Shown here in pieces: positions 32,201-45,362 of a stretch of DNA of 64,000 nt; the stretch's first letter is position 1, and each line of letters begins with the position of its first letter. The notes under the pieces are model-generated. The model had not been told where the DNA came from. It made no database searches and saw only the letters and a program-made list of their open reading frames with translations. Source of the stretch: Viola odorata (taxonomy: Eukaryota; Streptophyta; Magnoliopsida; Malpighiales; Violaceae); NCBI GenBank assembly GCA_963691705.1, contig OY829542.1:48525002-48589001 (forward strand), written 5' to 3'. A program made the position numbers and the translations under genes.

Positions 32201-34588
32201 GGAAGCTTCCTGATATGATGTTTGCAACAAGACGTAGTTTATCTGATGCTTGCACTTCTATAGCCCAACAGCTCGAGACTGTTTATGGATCGATTAGGGT
32301 ACGTTTTTATTGGTCAATTTCTGGTTTTCTCATGAAAAAAAATTAGGAGTTTATTGTTGACTTTGCTTTCATGCTGTCCATTGTTTATACCTCTTTTGTG
32401 CCATTTTCCCTTACCATATTGCATCCAAGGAAAACACATTATTTTTTGTTCCTTAACTTCTGGTTTCCATTCTGTTTTGAGGATAGTGATCTGTTTGACC
32501 ATTGGCAAAACATTTGGTTTTTTTGGGATTTACTGGATAAGTAATATGTAATTATTGTTTGTAAATCACTCTCTTCGTTAGATTTATGGCTGGATTGCCG
32601 AGTAAATTGGAAAACTTCTCCAGAAATATAGTATAACTTGAAAAATGTTCAACGTTAATACAGTTCTACTGCTAAATGCTAGTTTAGAACTTAGGATTTG
32701 AGAATAAACAGAACCTGAGTTATGTTTGCAATATTTGCCCAGTTTCTCGTGCCTTTTATCGTTAATAGTATGTTTTATTTTGCCAGAGTACCAGGAGGGA
32801 ACTATCTTCTAACATAGATCGTGTGGATTCAAGTTTGGATACAGTGGCAGAACTCACTGCCAATACACAAGAAAGGGTGGGTCCAATCAGCAGTTAGCTT
32901 TGTAATCATATTCATATATTTGCCATACTTATACAAAAGTACCAACCTGTACAGGTTATTGAGCTGCGTGAAGATTCCCAAAGGATTGGTTATGATGTTC
33001 GATATGTTCGTGACGCTGTTGAGACACTGGTAAACAATTTTTTAAGATAGTTTTGGGGCTTATGGGATGTAGCATGTTCATTTAATTGCGTGGAGTTTGA
33101 CACTTGATACTCTTTGTGTAGGAACAAAAAATCGGTAGAATAGAAGGGAAGCAGGTAACTGATTTCCCCTTGTTTTGTCCTTCTGATGAAAAATTAATCT
33201 ATAAAATCATCTGTTGTCCCATCAAATGATTGTGTTTTTGCACCCTGATAGTAGTTGTTATTGGTTTGATTCTTTGTTTAGGAGTTGACAAACGTAGGAG
33301 TTAAGAAGTTGTGCGATTATGCCTACAGTTTGGAGAACAACTCACTTGAAGAGAATCAGGCATGTGTGGAGCTTTCTTTTCTTTTATCATGATACTACAC
33401 TTATCAATGATAAGACGTGATATTGCTTTCAGATTATTTTACGATCTCGTGTTACTTTACTTTACTTTTTTTAACCATGAAAATGCACGCATGTTTCCTG
33501 GTCCCTGACTTCTTTCCTTATACGTGTCCTCAGGCTCCATCATCCAGCTCACTGCTTACATTCTCATCAAAGGTAGCATTCCATATTAATTATGGCTTTT
33601 CTTACTTGAACGGTTCATTTTAGTTGGACATTTGGTTCTGACGACACTTTCTTGTTCTTAATAGTCTTGAGATCTCTCACTATCCTTTAAATACAGTTTC
33701 AACTTGCTTTACTAAGCTAATTGATGTTCTCTGCCCTAACTGCTGTTTTGGCTATAAGCTTAAAGTAGTGTAATGAAGTATAGTGTTTCATATGCAGTAC
33801 TGCTCTTCTCACTAATTTCTGCTTTTTCTTCACCAGCTTGCCTCTTTGCCATCTCCATCCAGTGAGCCATCTACTCCCTCAGTTTCTAATGGATCTGCAG
33901 AGGTTTGTTGTCTTTTTGGAGTTAGTCCTATTCCATCTGTTGCTCAATAGATTTCAAGCATGAAATACACGAGCCACAAAAGTTTCTTCTGTGTTTCCAA
34001 TGAGTTAACCTTGAATCCTTGATCAATTTTTAAAAGGGAAAAAATAGTAAAATAGAATTGATGTAAAACTCATGTTCAAAACTCTTAGACCAAACTTGTT
34101 CAGAAAAGGGAAAAAAGTTGTACTAAATTTGTTACCAAGGGTAATTTGCAACCATAATAAGAGCTTTCCTGCCTTTTGTTTTCTTTTAGTTTTCTTTTAT
34201 CCATCCGATTACTTCTCCCTCAAGGGGTTTCTCAGAATTATAGTAACATTTTGCTCCTGTCATTGGCCTTCAGGTTCCGCGGCTCCCACTTAGTTCTGCC
34301 TCGAACTCCAGCCAGCAGGTTAATATTGTTCTCTTTTTTCTCCTTTTTTTACACTTCACTTCTGCATATATTCATCATAACTCAATCGTTCTTTTCTATT
34401 TCCAGAGGCGTAATGGGATCTCAGAAGGGGCAGAGGTTTCAAACAGCACAGGAATTTTTAGCGGCATCTCTACACCAGAGAACACAAATGGTGTTTCAAA
34501 TGGGTCAGGTTGGTTTAGACTTCTGAGAACACGGAGCGCAACAAACGGTGTTTCACAGCAACCTGGTTCAGGTGGTCAGCAGTCATGA
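29256..34588 (+). CDS. DUF1664 coiled-coil membrane protein, 14 exons
   Basis: A plant-specific DUF1664 protein of unknown biochemical role, sometimes mislabelled as a bZIP factor. Exons join in phase: 29,256-29,298; 29,693-29,766; 29,895-29,969; 30,591-30,666; 31,617-31,684; 32,197-32,298; 32,787-32,876; 32,955-33,029; 33,122-33,154; 33,282-33,359; 33,534-33,572; 33,837-33,902; 34,274-34,318; 34,406-34,588. They encode 348 aa. It starts MALPLAKLTLLVGAG, a likely N-terminal hydrophobic anchor. A second membrane segment is a valine run (YGTIVVVVVVVGYGYVWW, about residues 92-109). The DUF1664 helical region follows (RSLSDACTSIAQQLE ... NIDRVDSSLDTVAEL), then a Ser/Asn-rich tail. All introns are GT-AG except the one after exon 10, which has GC at the donor. 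The gene appears intact. Confidence 0.85.
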
Positions 34589-35563
34589 TGATGGTAAAGC
34601 TTTTGCAATCATTTCATTTAAAGTTTCCATGCGGTAATCTGGCGGTACTATGGGAGGTCCTGCGCATTTGGTCCGGTTGAACCTGAGTCGCCTATGAATA
34701 TAGATACCGAACTTGGTATGGAATTTTGTAGAGGTTTTACTTTGTAGGGGCTCTATATGTATAATTTAGGTTAGGTAAATTAATGATGGGGGCTAGAAAG
34801 GGGTAAAGTTATATTAGGTTTTTATCTATTTTACCAGGACTGTTTTGTTAGGTCAGTTCTATTTGCCAAGACTGCTGGCGTTGGCGTATAATAACGGGGA
34901 GAGAATTCTCGTTTGGTTTCCTTCTGAATTGCAAGTGAGAACCGAAGGAGTAAAAATTATATTCTCCACATTGAAAGAACATTTTTGTTATTTTTATTTA
35001 TGGAAGTACTTCGTCAAGGAGTTTCCCCACCATGTGTTGGACTGGACGTATCACTGGACTGGAAGGTCAACATTTTTTCCATGAAACTCAAATTTCAGGG
35101 TATTTGTAGTGGAAATCATTCTTTAGTTATAGCTCGGGTCTTACTATGTAGAACGTAACTACGAAAGTGGTAAGACGATTCGCAGTCTTACAGTGGTAGC
35201 AGCCAATACGACTGAAACGAAACTATCTGATTGCTCGAAAGATTTATAAAGTTATAACTCGAGTCTTCTTATCTACATTGAAAAGAAAAAACAAGTTTCG
35301 AAATGGTATATTTTACCTCACATTTAGCTGATAGAAAAAGCAAATGAAATAGTCACTGCTACATCCTTATGTCAGGCCCAAGCCCAAGCCCAACCCAAAA
35401 AGTAAGAGTAGCGAATTAGCAGCACTTTTCTTTTCTTTTTGTTACTTGCTCGTTTCCCGCCGCTCCATGGTGGTAATTGGCGCTCCTTTGAAAACCCGAT
35501 CAGCTCCATCTACAAAACAATCCAACCAAACAAGCGAGATGCAGAGAAAAATAATTATGTTAA
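34589..35563. other. 3' UTR of the DUF1664 gene and intergenic spacer
   Basis: The first few hundred bases are the likely 3' UTR. No motif was recognised. A C/G-richer block from about 35,430 marks the start of the next transcription unit. Confidence 0.4.
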
Positions 35564-37184
35564 AACAGGAAAGCGGACATTGTTCGGTACTTGGGATCCA
35601 CCGAACGACGCCGTGCGATCCTCCCGATCGCTCCATCGATTTCGAGCTCTACGCCATCGATCGCTTGCGAGGTCAGTCCTTGTTGCTCTTCAAAGTTCAT
35701 CGCACGACAGAAACTTCCAGATTTATTGTTATTATCCGTATCAGGAAATACGGATTCAACAGAAAATGTAGGCTGATTTAATTGTGTCTCACCATTCTTT
35801 AACAGGTTTCTTATTCTAATTTGACGTTCTTTGCAGATCCGATTTTTCCATTATGCAGCTGATTCCACATTCTTCAAGGTTTATTCATGTCTGCAATTCG
35901 TTACTTCATTCCTTGATTTGCTGATTACTCCGTTCTGTTTGTGCAAGTTGTTCCGCTTTGAGTTATATAACTATGAATTTGAAGGTGCCATCTGGAAGGA
36001 GTTCCATCACTCCCTGCTCATAGAGTTTTTCTACCTGTAAGCATTATGCCTATGTTGCTATGAACCCAGAATTGCAGATGTTTTCCTTCAGTTATTGTTC
36101 CTAATTGTAATTGAAAGTTCACCATCTGATCGATATTTTGTCTGTTCTCATTTTTAGATTTGTTTCTGTAGTTGGGAATGCCATTTCGAAGTCTTCCAGC
36201 AAAGGCACTAATTCTAGCCCAGAGGTTATCATTCTTTGCCTACATGTTTTGGTTTCCACAATTACAGTTGCACACTTCTGTTGTTTTTAGTTTTTACTGC
36301 TCTATATTTCGTAAACGGAACTTATGCAACACTACATTTAAGTAATAGCTGTTCGCTGGTTCCTGCTTACCCTTCAATTTGTTGATGGTGTCAACTTCTA
36401 GTTTAAGTTGAGACTTGTAGAATTTCAGTGTCTGATAAAAGAAAATGCAGCAATCTTTGTGATATGGCATCTCTTACATATATTGTGTTTTCATGGAACA
36501 AAGGAACAATGGCATTTATGAGTTCGATGCTTTAGTTCTTCGTATATCCTATAATTCGCCATCTAGATCAAATAACTAGTAGAGAGAGTATCGGACACCA
36601 CTGATTCATGATGTGATTCCATAAGTTTCTCTTTTACATGTCATTACTATTAGATCTAGACTTTTATAATTATGTTCAACTTATTTCTACAGCGATCGCA
36701 GCGATCCTGCAGAACGGGAGTGGATAGTAGTCCGTCCACAGGCACAGTGGAGCTTTTGATGGAAAATGTGTGTAACAGACAATACCAGGTTATCAGATAG
36801 CCGCTTATCTCTGTTATTATTGCGAGATTAAATAGCAGTCTCCAAATGTCTTGGTCTTATCCCAAGAAATTACTCAACCCAGAAACTCAAGTCCTTAGCT
36901 AGTCTGTTATGTCAATAGGTGCCACATATCTGACACATCCGCTCGCATGAAATTATCTGGATTTGAATTATGGATTGAGTTATTTATACCACTACATTAT
37001 TCTACCCGTTCGCAGCTAGGGTAAAAGAGATTGATGAACAACTAAGAAGTTAGCTTCTTCTTTTTTTTTAATCTCTAGTCTCTTGTCTAGTAGTCTACCA
37101 CTCTAGCTTACAGCTATAGCATGAGAAAACAGTATCCTTGTTGATATTTTATCCTACATTTTGCAGAACCATTCCTCAAGATGA
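35564..37184 (+). CDS. Unrecognised multi-exon gene, start codon not found
   Basis: Six segments join in a single open frame through standard splice sites: 35,564-35,671; 35,837-35,878; 35,948-36,036; 36,158-36,224; 36,693-36,788; 37,167-37,184 (TGA). They give 139 codons. The encoded protein includes RRRAILPIAPSISSS, IRFFHYAADSTFFK, YNYEFEGAIWKEFHHSL and a Ser-rich tail. The 35,879-35,947 intron is 69 bp and free of stops, so it may be retained without loss of frame. No ATG precedes the first segment after its upstream stop (TAA at 35,561-35,563), so the true first exon may lie elsewhere or the gene may be dead. I do not recognise the family. Confidence 0.4.
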
Positions 37185-40100
37185 GGAGGAGAATCTTTAA
37201 ACGATTGATAATGCTGTTCTGCAGCTTGTTTCACACTACAGGTTTGTCTTTTTTTCTGGTCCACTTTTCTTCTTGAACATCCCCAGTCCCCACTTTCAGA
37301 AACTGCTTATTACAACTGTTTATTACAATGTATGGTAGTTGTCTGTCATATGGACCCACAAACCCTTAAATCATAACTGAGCAATTTAATGTTTGGTTTT
37401 AAGACCTTTTACTCAAACTCAGAAGAAGTTTGGACCTACAGATGCTTGATCTTTCTCTGCTTTTTTTGGGTTTTTTTTTTTTGGTTTTTATTCTTGTGAA
37501 GACAAAATCTACCATTTGGGAGTTAGTGGGAAAACTTGTGTAGTTGAACAACCGGCCAAGAGGATCAAGCTTTAAGCATCTTCACCTTTAACATTAGTCC
37601 TTTGTAGGGTTTCCTTAATTAAAAGATCCAATCTCTGTTAAAAAAAAAACAAAAGTTGCAATCTGGTAAATCACTGCCCAATCACACACTATCAATCAGT
37701 TAGGTTATGTTTTTCATTTTTACCTTGCAGCATAAAACAGATCTCATTTGAACATGTTCTTTAAAGGAGGTGATGACTCTTCTAATATGTTTATGATTTA
37801 TCGTTTAATCGTTGCTAAGGTCTGGGAGGTTGAGTGCAACAACTCATTGATCGGTTGAATTTCCATTTTTCATGAAATAAATTTGGTTGGTTGGCTGGCA
37901 GGAGGGAAGTGCCCCACAGTTAGTAGCTATGACTTTTAAACCTATCATGGCTTGAGAGTAAATTACAATGAGATAATTCGAGAGTATATTATGAATATCC
38001 AAACTCTCATTCTCTAATTTTGAGTAAAAGAATTGATATGTAACGGACTGTCGTGCATTAATATTTCTCTGCTCATCTATTGATTTGATTGCTCCTTTTC
38101 ATCTAAGATCGTTGGACCTTTGTCAGACCATCATCATGGTATATTTATATTCCTGGCCTTAAGCCCGCGCTTATATGATTGCTGGTTAACACAAAATATT
38201 AGAGAATATAATTTTACTTCATGACCTAATTTTAAGAAAATTATGACCACATTTATTTTGTATCTTCCGCAAAGTGAAAATACTTTTAGTTTTTTTTTTT
38301 AATGTTTCATGATTGAAAGTATTCTTTCTTGGTGTGAAAATTTACATTATGAAAAGTCATAACGTCAAAACTAGTTACAGTTAAATGTTTAGAGAATTAT
38401 TTATTCTTACGGGTTTAAATTTGAGTTTTTTTTGGGCTAAATTTTGAATTTAAATTTTAGAAATAGAATAAACCGTCCAATCTTTAAAATCCAACAATAT
38501 TCGAGTTTTGAACTAAAATGGTTTTCTACTTGACAGGGGCTGACATAAAAGAACGCTTGTTTGTTGGCGTGTTAGAGGGTGATTAACGAATAGATTAGCT
38601 ACTTGAAAAGCTTGCTAATATAGTTGGGAGACTGTATAGCTAATTCGTATGGCCACAAAACCACAAAACCTGGGCCGGAGAGGAAGAGAATATCATATCA
38701 TGGTGTGGGATCTAGCCCCTAAGGTGTGTTTTATTTCTTGTTTAATATTTTCATCCCTGTACTTAAAAAAAATAATTGCCCCTTATATTAATAAAATATT
38801 GAATTGAATATTTAGTTTATTCAATTTATCTCAATTGATTTGACATTTATATTTTGACTATGTGGTGACAAAATGTGCTTTACTTCTAAGTTCTAACCCT
38901 TTTTAAGGAGTGAATGGAAATGAAAATTTCCAAGATTTTAGTTAAGATACAAATTTGTTAATGCCAGTCATAGTCAATATTCAATACATTTTAGTCCATA
39001 TTATACTCTCGTTAATAGGGATTATACACAAATTGTGGTACGATGATAAAAAATTCATCAAAAAATTAAAAAAAACAATTCGTTTTCTAAAGTTGGACAA
39101 TATTTAAACGAGAATATTGATTTGTGCGGAATACAATGAATATCAAGAAAACCATAATTTAAAGGGGGAGGAGGAGCAGGATTCCAAATTGTAGGTGGAT
39201 TGGTGGAGGAAAAAGATGAGAGGGGTGAGGTGAGTGATAAATGTGAATAGGTTTGCCCCCCACAATGAAAGCTGTGGAAGAGGTTTTGAGCATAGGGGTA
39301 GCGAGAGCAAGAAGACAGACGCCTTTTTGGGCAGAGAATTAAATTTGAGTGACTTTTCTGCGACAAGCTTTGATTAAGATGGAAACTTGATAGCTACACG
39401 GCCATACAACTCACTTCTGCTTGCTGCTGTATGTCCAGCTTTCCAGAAAACGACACTTGCTCTTAAATATTCAGAAAACAATTCAGAGCCAAAAGAGAAG
39501 GGCACTTGTCTCCACCTAAACTTTGGGGCATCATCATCATCATTCATCACCCAACAATCTCTTAATTTTTTCTTCCTTAGTTCAACTTTTAAGTTTTTAT
39601 TAACCAAGAAACGGTGGGACACTTATTCACTCCTAATTTAAATTTCAAATCTGAGCCTGAAAATGAAGAAATTCACAATAAAAGAATCATTTAACTTAAA
39701 AATCTGATAATAATCGAACGAAAAATAATTTACGGTATAGTTTTAGAAACCAAATCGGATTAGGCGATCTGACCGATAAGTCGGTGACTCGGAGCTCTGA
39801 CTGGTTTAGTCCACTATCTTTTCATAAGAAGTGGTTGAACCGGATAAAACCGGTCAAATCGGTTCAATCATAAAATTTTACTCATTTTTCTAGTTTTTTA
39901 ATTATTTTTATTATTATTTTTATATTTTATTAAACTAATAGTCAAATCTGATTGAATTATTAAATCATTGATCTAAAAACTTGAACAATTATTGTAAATT
40001 TTGATAACTTTAATTTACGATATGCGTGAATAGAGAGGATATTGGGGAGAAATGATGTGGAAGGTAACACTAACACCTAATTATTACAGTGAGGAAGGGA

Positions 40101-41480
40101 GGAAGAAACAAGAAAGTGATGGAGGCTGCGGTGTATTATTATTAAGGTGTGGTACCAACATTTTGGTGGTGATACATTGGTGTGTGGAGTTTATCTTCTT
40201 GTCTGTTCAAAACCAACAAATCAAACAAAAGAAAAGAGAAAAGAGTTCTTGCCGTGTCAGCAACAAAAGAGCAAAACCAGTCTATTTCAGTGCCCCCAAT
40301 CAGCCTAAAAGCACACTCCTACAGTCCTGCTACATCCCTTGCTTGCTTCTCATCCATGCGACACAACTTCTTTCAACTTCTATCTTAAACATTACTAAAT
40401 GGGTTTTTATTTTGAAAAGAAACCATCTGCAATTCTGCATAAATATGATTTTGATTAGAAGTTGCATCCAAATGCAATTGATTCCGACTTTTATATTAAC
40501 CTGTAAGTGAAGAGAGTCGAAAATTTAAAACTCACTCTTGGTCAAACAGACACTCTAAATAAATATAAATAAATTATCACTTTTTAATAGGTTTAGAAAA
40601 TTATATAAGATTAATACCGTAAAGTGACATTTTGGTCAAAAATAAATAAATAAGTGGCCTATAAAGTTTTTTTTCTTCCAGATTTTGACCTAGATGATCT
40701 TAAGAGTTGATTTTTCCAATTAGGCTGAGGGGGTTACAGCATGGGTCCATTCTACATGAGTTCATTCATGTTGTATTGTATGATTTATGTTAAAAAAATT
40801 GCTTTCCTACATGTTCTTTTAACATTTGAATTCAGGATCTTACTCTTTTTCCTCCTCACATTTTCATCTAGAAACTTAAAAAATTCTTAATTTAAACTTT
40901 CCCATTAAGTAATACAAACATCATATGTGATATAACGGGTTGAAAGAATAGGTATTATTGGTGCAGGGGAAGCAATAAATTGAGGTTTATTAAAATTAAT
41001 GTTACAAGCTTTCGACGTAAAATAAAATTTTCGCAAAATTGATCATTATGAGTGTTATGATGAATTTGATTGGGAAATTTAGTGACAAAAAGAGAGATTT
41101 TTTAGCGCGTTATGAAAGTGTTATCTGCGAATCAAAATTTCACAAATCATGCTAATAAAATAGATATAGATTTTCTAATGGAATGTGAAATTTTAACAAA
41201 ATTGTGAGAATTTAGACACAAGACATCTAATATATAATATAATAACATGGCATAAATAGCTTGGTGGTTTTTATTTTTCTAAGAGAAAGTACTGTATTTT
41301 TGTAATAGCCAAAGTTTTGTCTCTAAATTACAGTTAGCTGGGTTAAACTTGATACATTCATAGACCAGGATTATATGTCAAGTCTGAAGGGCTAAGTTCA
41401 ACTCAATGAAGGAAACATCATAGGATTAGAATGTGAAACACATGGTTCTTTTTTCTTTTTTCTTCTTTCTTTTTTCTTAA
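37185..41480. other. Long intergenic region without recognised genes
   Basis: AT-rich single-copy-looking DNA. A decayed AACCGG-rich segment at about 39,745-39,870 resembles hAT subterminal repeats. Open frames at 39,058-39,366, 39,374-39,622 and 40,052-40,510 show no protein family, no splice context and atypical composition. They are not called as genes. Confidence 0.4.
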
Positions 41481-43153
41481 TTGAAATTTGCTACTCTTGA
41501 GAATCAACTCACTCACTCATCTCCTCTCAAGTCCACCTCTCCTTGCCATTCTTCTTCCTCTTTTTTGTACTTTTGTCTCTCACTCTCTCTCCACAAGCTA
41601 CAAAAAGTTGAAAGCAACAACACCCTGTCCCTTTCCTTGCCACTCATTTTTTTCCTCTCCTCTTTTTAATCAAATCTCTTTTCAACATTTTACAAGTATT
41701 ATTGTATTGGATTTGGAGTAGTATAATATTTTACTTTGCTCCTCCTATTATATTATGTTGTGTGTAATTATTACCACTTTTGCTTTCCTCCCCTTCTCCT
41801 TTGAGAAACCCACAAGCCTAGAAAAGGAATGGAGTGATACATGTAAAGACCCAGCTCCTTACTCTTCATAGTCATCTCCTTTCCCCTTTTCTCTTACACT
41901 TTCTCCCAAACTTTGCATACATTATCCACTTTCCATGTTACATACCAATAATTCTTTCAATAACAACCCTCATCTTCCCTCTCTCTCACTGTGTTTGCCC
42001 TTCTTCTTTGCTAAGATAAAGAAAGCTACTTGCTTTTGTCTCTCTCTTCCCTTTTAACACAATTGATAGGACTCTTGCCAGAGAGTTAATGACTGGAGGG
42101 GAAGAGTCTATTATAGTCTCCTCCACTTTCTCCATCCCTAGCTCTGTGCAACTACTGCCTTTGTCATCTTAGATTTTCTCTTCTTTCTCCTTCTTATGTA
42201 CTTCAACCCTGCAACTTCCCTTCTTTCCCGCCTTTTCTCTGCTACTTCACAGCCTGGAGCTTGCAAGACTGGACCTTTCAATCTTCTCTGCTTGCTTTCT
42301 TGAGTTTCCTCAGGTACCCATCTCTTAACTTCACCACTTTATGCTTCTTTCACTTTTGGTTGAGAATATTCATGAATTTGGAAATGTTACTGTATTGTAT
42401 TGTCTGTTTTCCTTAACCTTTTGAAATGGAAGTTAATTTGTTTTGGGGAAAAAGAGTCCTCTGCTTAAACAATAACAATTCTGTTGAGTCTTGATGTTGG
42501 CAACTTTTATGAAGAGAAATTTCTCCTTAATCTAGACAAGAACTCTGAAATGTATCAAAAGATAGAAGCAGCTGTACTGGGGGTAAGTAAAATCATCTTG
42601 TTTAAGAGGTTTTATGTTATGAAATTGTTGCATCTTTGTCCATAATTGAACTTTTTTTTGGTATTTGGTAGTTGCTGACTGAATGCTTTGTTGAATTATT
42701 TATCATGAAACAAAAAAATATCTGGAACTTTGTTGAATTACATCTTCAATTTTGGTGTACAATATCTTCAATGCTTGTGGCTGGGATGAGAGGGCTGACT
42801 ATGATGATGTGACAAGTATCCTGTCTATTAGTAGCATTGAAGGTTCACTTTAACAATAAAGTGCAATAACTATTTTCCCCTCAAATAACTGCCTGCAAAA
42901 ACCTTCCTTCCCTAATTAACTACAGCAAGGCCATGGACATTTTGTCATGTAGCTTGGCAAAGACCTATAAGTTTCCCTTAATTCCTTCTCCATGAATGTA
43001 TTTTGCCTTGAAAGAAACAAGCTTTGCGGTCCTTCTTTTTTTTCCTCTGCATCTTTGTTCTAAATTCTAATTGTATGGTATGTTTTTTGCAGATTGTGTA
43101 ATGATTGACTTGGTATATCACCTGCTTGTGAATTTGGAAAATAAGGATGCTCT
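41481..43153 (+). promoter_or_regulatory. Upstream region, C/T-rich 5' UTR and leader intron of the SPL gene
   Basis: From about 41,500 the plus strand is rich in CTCTC/CTTTC, typical of plant core promoters and leaders. A donor TCCTCAG|GTACCC at 42,313/42,314 and an acceptor TTTTTTGCAG at 43,083-43,092 suggest a leader intron of about 780 bp. A second possible donor (GGG|GTAAGT near 42,580) follows a short ATG-initiated frame, so alternative leaders are possible. The ATG at 43,154 is the first in frame with the SBP domain. Confidence 0.5.
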
Positions 43154-45362
43154 ATGGGCCAGATTTTTAGGACACCTCGGGAATTAGCTGAATTGGAAGA
43201 ACAGAACATCCCTCATATTGCCCAAATTACAGTGTCTAGAGGCTTAGGAGTCCATCAGGCTATAGAGCATTGCTCAGTGGACTTGAAGCTTGGGAATTCG
43301 GGTGATTTGGAGATCAAGTTGCTGGAGAAATTTAAGGATCCTAGGCACTCTTCAATGGAGTCAACATCATCCGGGCCAACAAAGAGAGCTCGGGCGCCTG
43401 GCAGTGGAACCCAAGTCCCTTCATGCTTGGTTGATGGATGCACCGCTGACCTTAGCAAATGCAGGGACTATCACCGACGGCACAAAGTATGTGAGCTCCA
43501 CTCTAAGACTTCTAAGGTTTTTATTAAAGGCCAAGAACAACGATTTTGCCAGCAATGCAGCAGGTAAAAGGTGGCATGATTGCGGTATAATTCTTTAAAT
43601 TCTGTAGTTTGTCTGTTTGTTTGTTGTCTATGATCATGTTACAGCATTCTTTCTGTTCTTAACACAAGTTACTTAACTTCGTGTCATCCTCGCCTATCAT
43701 CACCTGTTTTTTTGTTTGATTCTCGATCCTTGGCTATTGGTCTTTTAAGCTTATATTAGAATTATAACTATGCTTGGGTATAAGCTTTAAACAATGCACA
43801 ACAACAACGTTGTCAAGACAATTTTACAAGTGAAAATCTCTTAGGCTATCTAACTTCCCTTACATCTACCCGCAAATTCTCAGCCAAGTTTCGTTGAGGG
43901 ATGCTTATATTATATCTTTCCTTTTCTTCTGACTTGATTGGATCTCTAAGTGTGCATTTTTTTCTTCTTTCCGAGGTAAGAAGAACACAGATTAAACGAT
44001 ATAGGCACGATAAAGCTGGTTTGGCCTCTTTTCTTTTTCCCCCTGAATACGGCTACAATGCTTTTGATGCATGGGCTGGTTTGTGCAGTGCCATTTTTTT
44101 GTTTTGCTTCTTGGTGGGCATGGAATGAGTTATTAGAAACCTCGAGCTTTTAATAGTATCTGAGGTATATAAAACATGACATTGCCATTTTGCTCTTTTA
44201 CATCTGGTAGAAATGGAATTCATCATTAGAAACCTCCAGATTTCAATAGTGTAGATAAGTACAGGTTGACATTTTGGAGTGAAGTTGAATATTTCCTTGT
44301 TATACTAAAAAATCAGCGTAGGTAGGGCAATGAAACTGTTTGATTTTTGTGTTCCCTTTAATCCCCTTGAATCTGTTTCGTAGCCTGACCCGATTATTGC
44401 AGTCATATATGCTTGCAGCTTACAAACTCATCCTGTAAAGAAAATATTTCATGTAGCAAGCATGCACTTTTCCTTAACCTATTGAACAACTTTCTTTCTA
44501 GGTTTCATTCCTTGGTGGAGTTTGATGAGGGAAAGCGAAGCTGCAGAAAACGGCTCGATGGGCATAACCGACGCAGGAGAAAGCCTCAACCAGATTCGGT
44601 GTCTTTAAATTCCTCTAGGTTATTTTCCAATCAACAAGGTTTGTGTTCTAGCTAATCTGCTCTCTCTTTCTGGTGAATACTCTCTTTTGCTGTCTGAAAG
44701 AAAGACCAAGAAAGTGGGAATCTGTTGACCGATAAAGCCACCAAATGTTTGCAGGTACTAGGTATCTACAATTTGGTGGATCCCAACTGTTTTCAACCAG
44801 CACTACAAGCTCCGCCTGGGCCGGGACTGTCAAAGCCGAGGATGATCCTACGCTTTACAATTGTCAATCCTCTATGGACTTTAACAGCAAAAAGAACTTC
44901 CTTCCTGCATCCTTGTCTCAGAGCTATAAGACCGGGAAACAGTTCCCTTTCTTGCAAGGCATCGGCCAAACAATCCCCGTGGATTCTGTTAGCCAACCTA
45001 ATCTCGATACCAATTCCAGTATTGGAAACAGTGGCTGTAGCCAGAAAATATTTTCTGATGGGTTAAACCGAGTCGTTGAATCCAACAGTGCTCTCTCTCT
45101 TCTGTCATCTCAATCAGCTGAGACTCGGGAAATCGGTATGAACCAAATCGTGCAACCTGACCTGAACCCTCCTGCTCAGGCCTTGATCCCAAGCCTGAAC
45201 TACCATGGCCTTGGAATGGAAAATGAAGCAGTAGGGTCAGTGTTGGCTTCTGATGGCAGCAGCCATGCGAACAACCTCCATGGCCATAACATGTTTCAGA
45301 TCGGACCAGACGGGTCCTCCGCGAGTGGATCTCATCAGACGCTTTCGTTCTCGTGGGAATAG
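43154..45362 (+). CDS. SPL13: SBP-box transcription factor, SPL13-like, miR156 target
   Basis: An SQUAMOSA promoter-binding-like nuclear transcription factor. The clade controls juvenile-to-adult phase change, branching and inflorescence traits. Exons 43,154-43,563, 44,502-44,638 and 44,755-45,362 join in phase to 384 aa. The SBP domain is complete: [60 protein letters not shown], with both zinc sites and the C-terminal nuclear localisation signal. The intron inside the SBP domain at the CSR|F position is the family's conserved one. The third exon carries a miR156 site encoding ALSLLSSQ. The preceding [10 protein letters not shown] and following [11 protein letters not shown] fit the SPL13/16/18 group. 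The N-terminus ([16 protein letters not shown]) is less conserved. The gene looks intact. Confidence 0.88.
45088..45107 (+). promoter_or_regulatory. miR156 target site in SPL exon 3
   Basis: GTGCTCTCTCTCTTCTGTCA equals the canonical miR156 response element of SPL transcripts. It implies post-transcriptional repression of this gene in the juvenile phase, as known for the family. Confidence 0.92.

Noticed and set aside
39058..39366. 102-codon minus-strand ORF
   Set aside because: No recognisable family or supporting signals in an AT-rich intergenic region.
40052..40510. 152-codon ORF on the plus strand
   Set aside because: Cys/Leu-rich low-plausibility composition, no motif and no splice or promoter context; probably chance.
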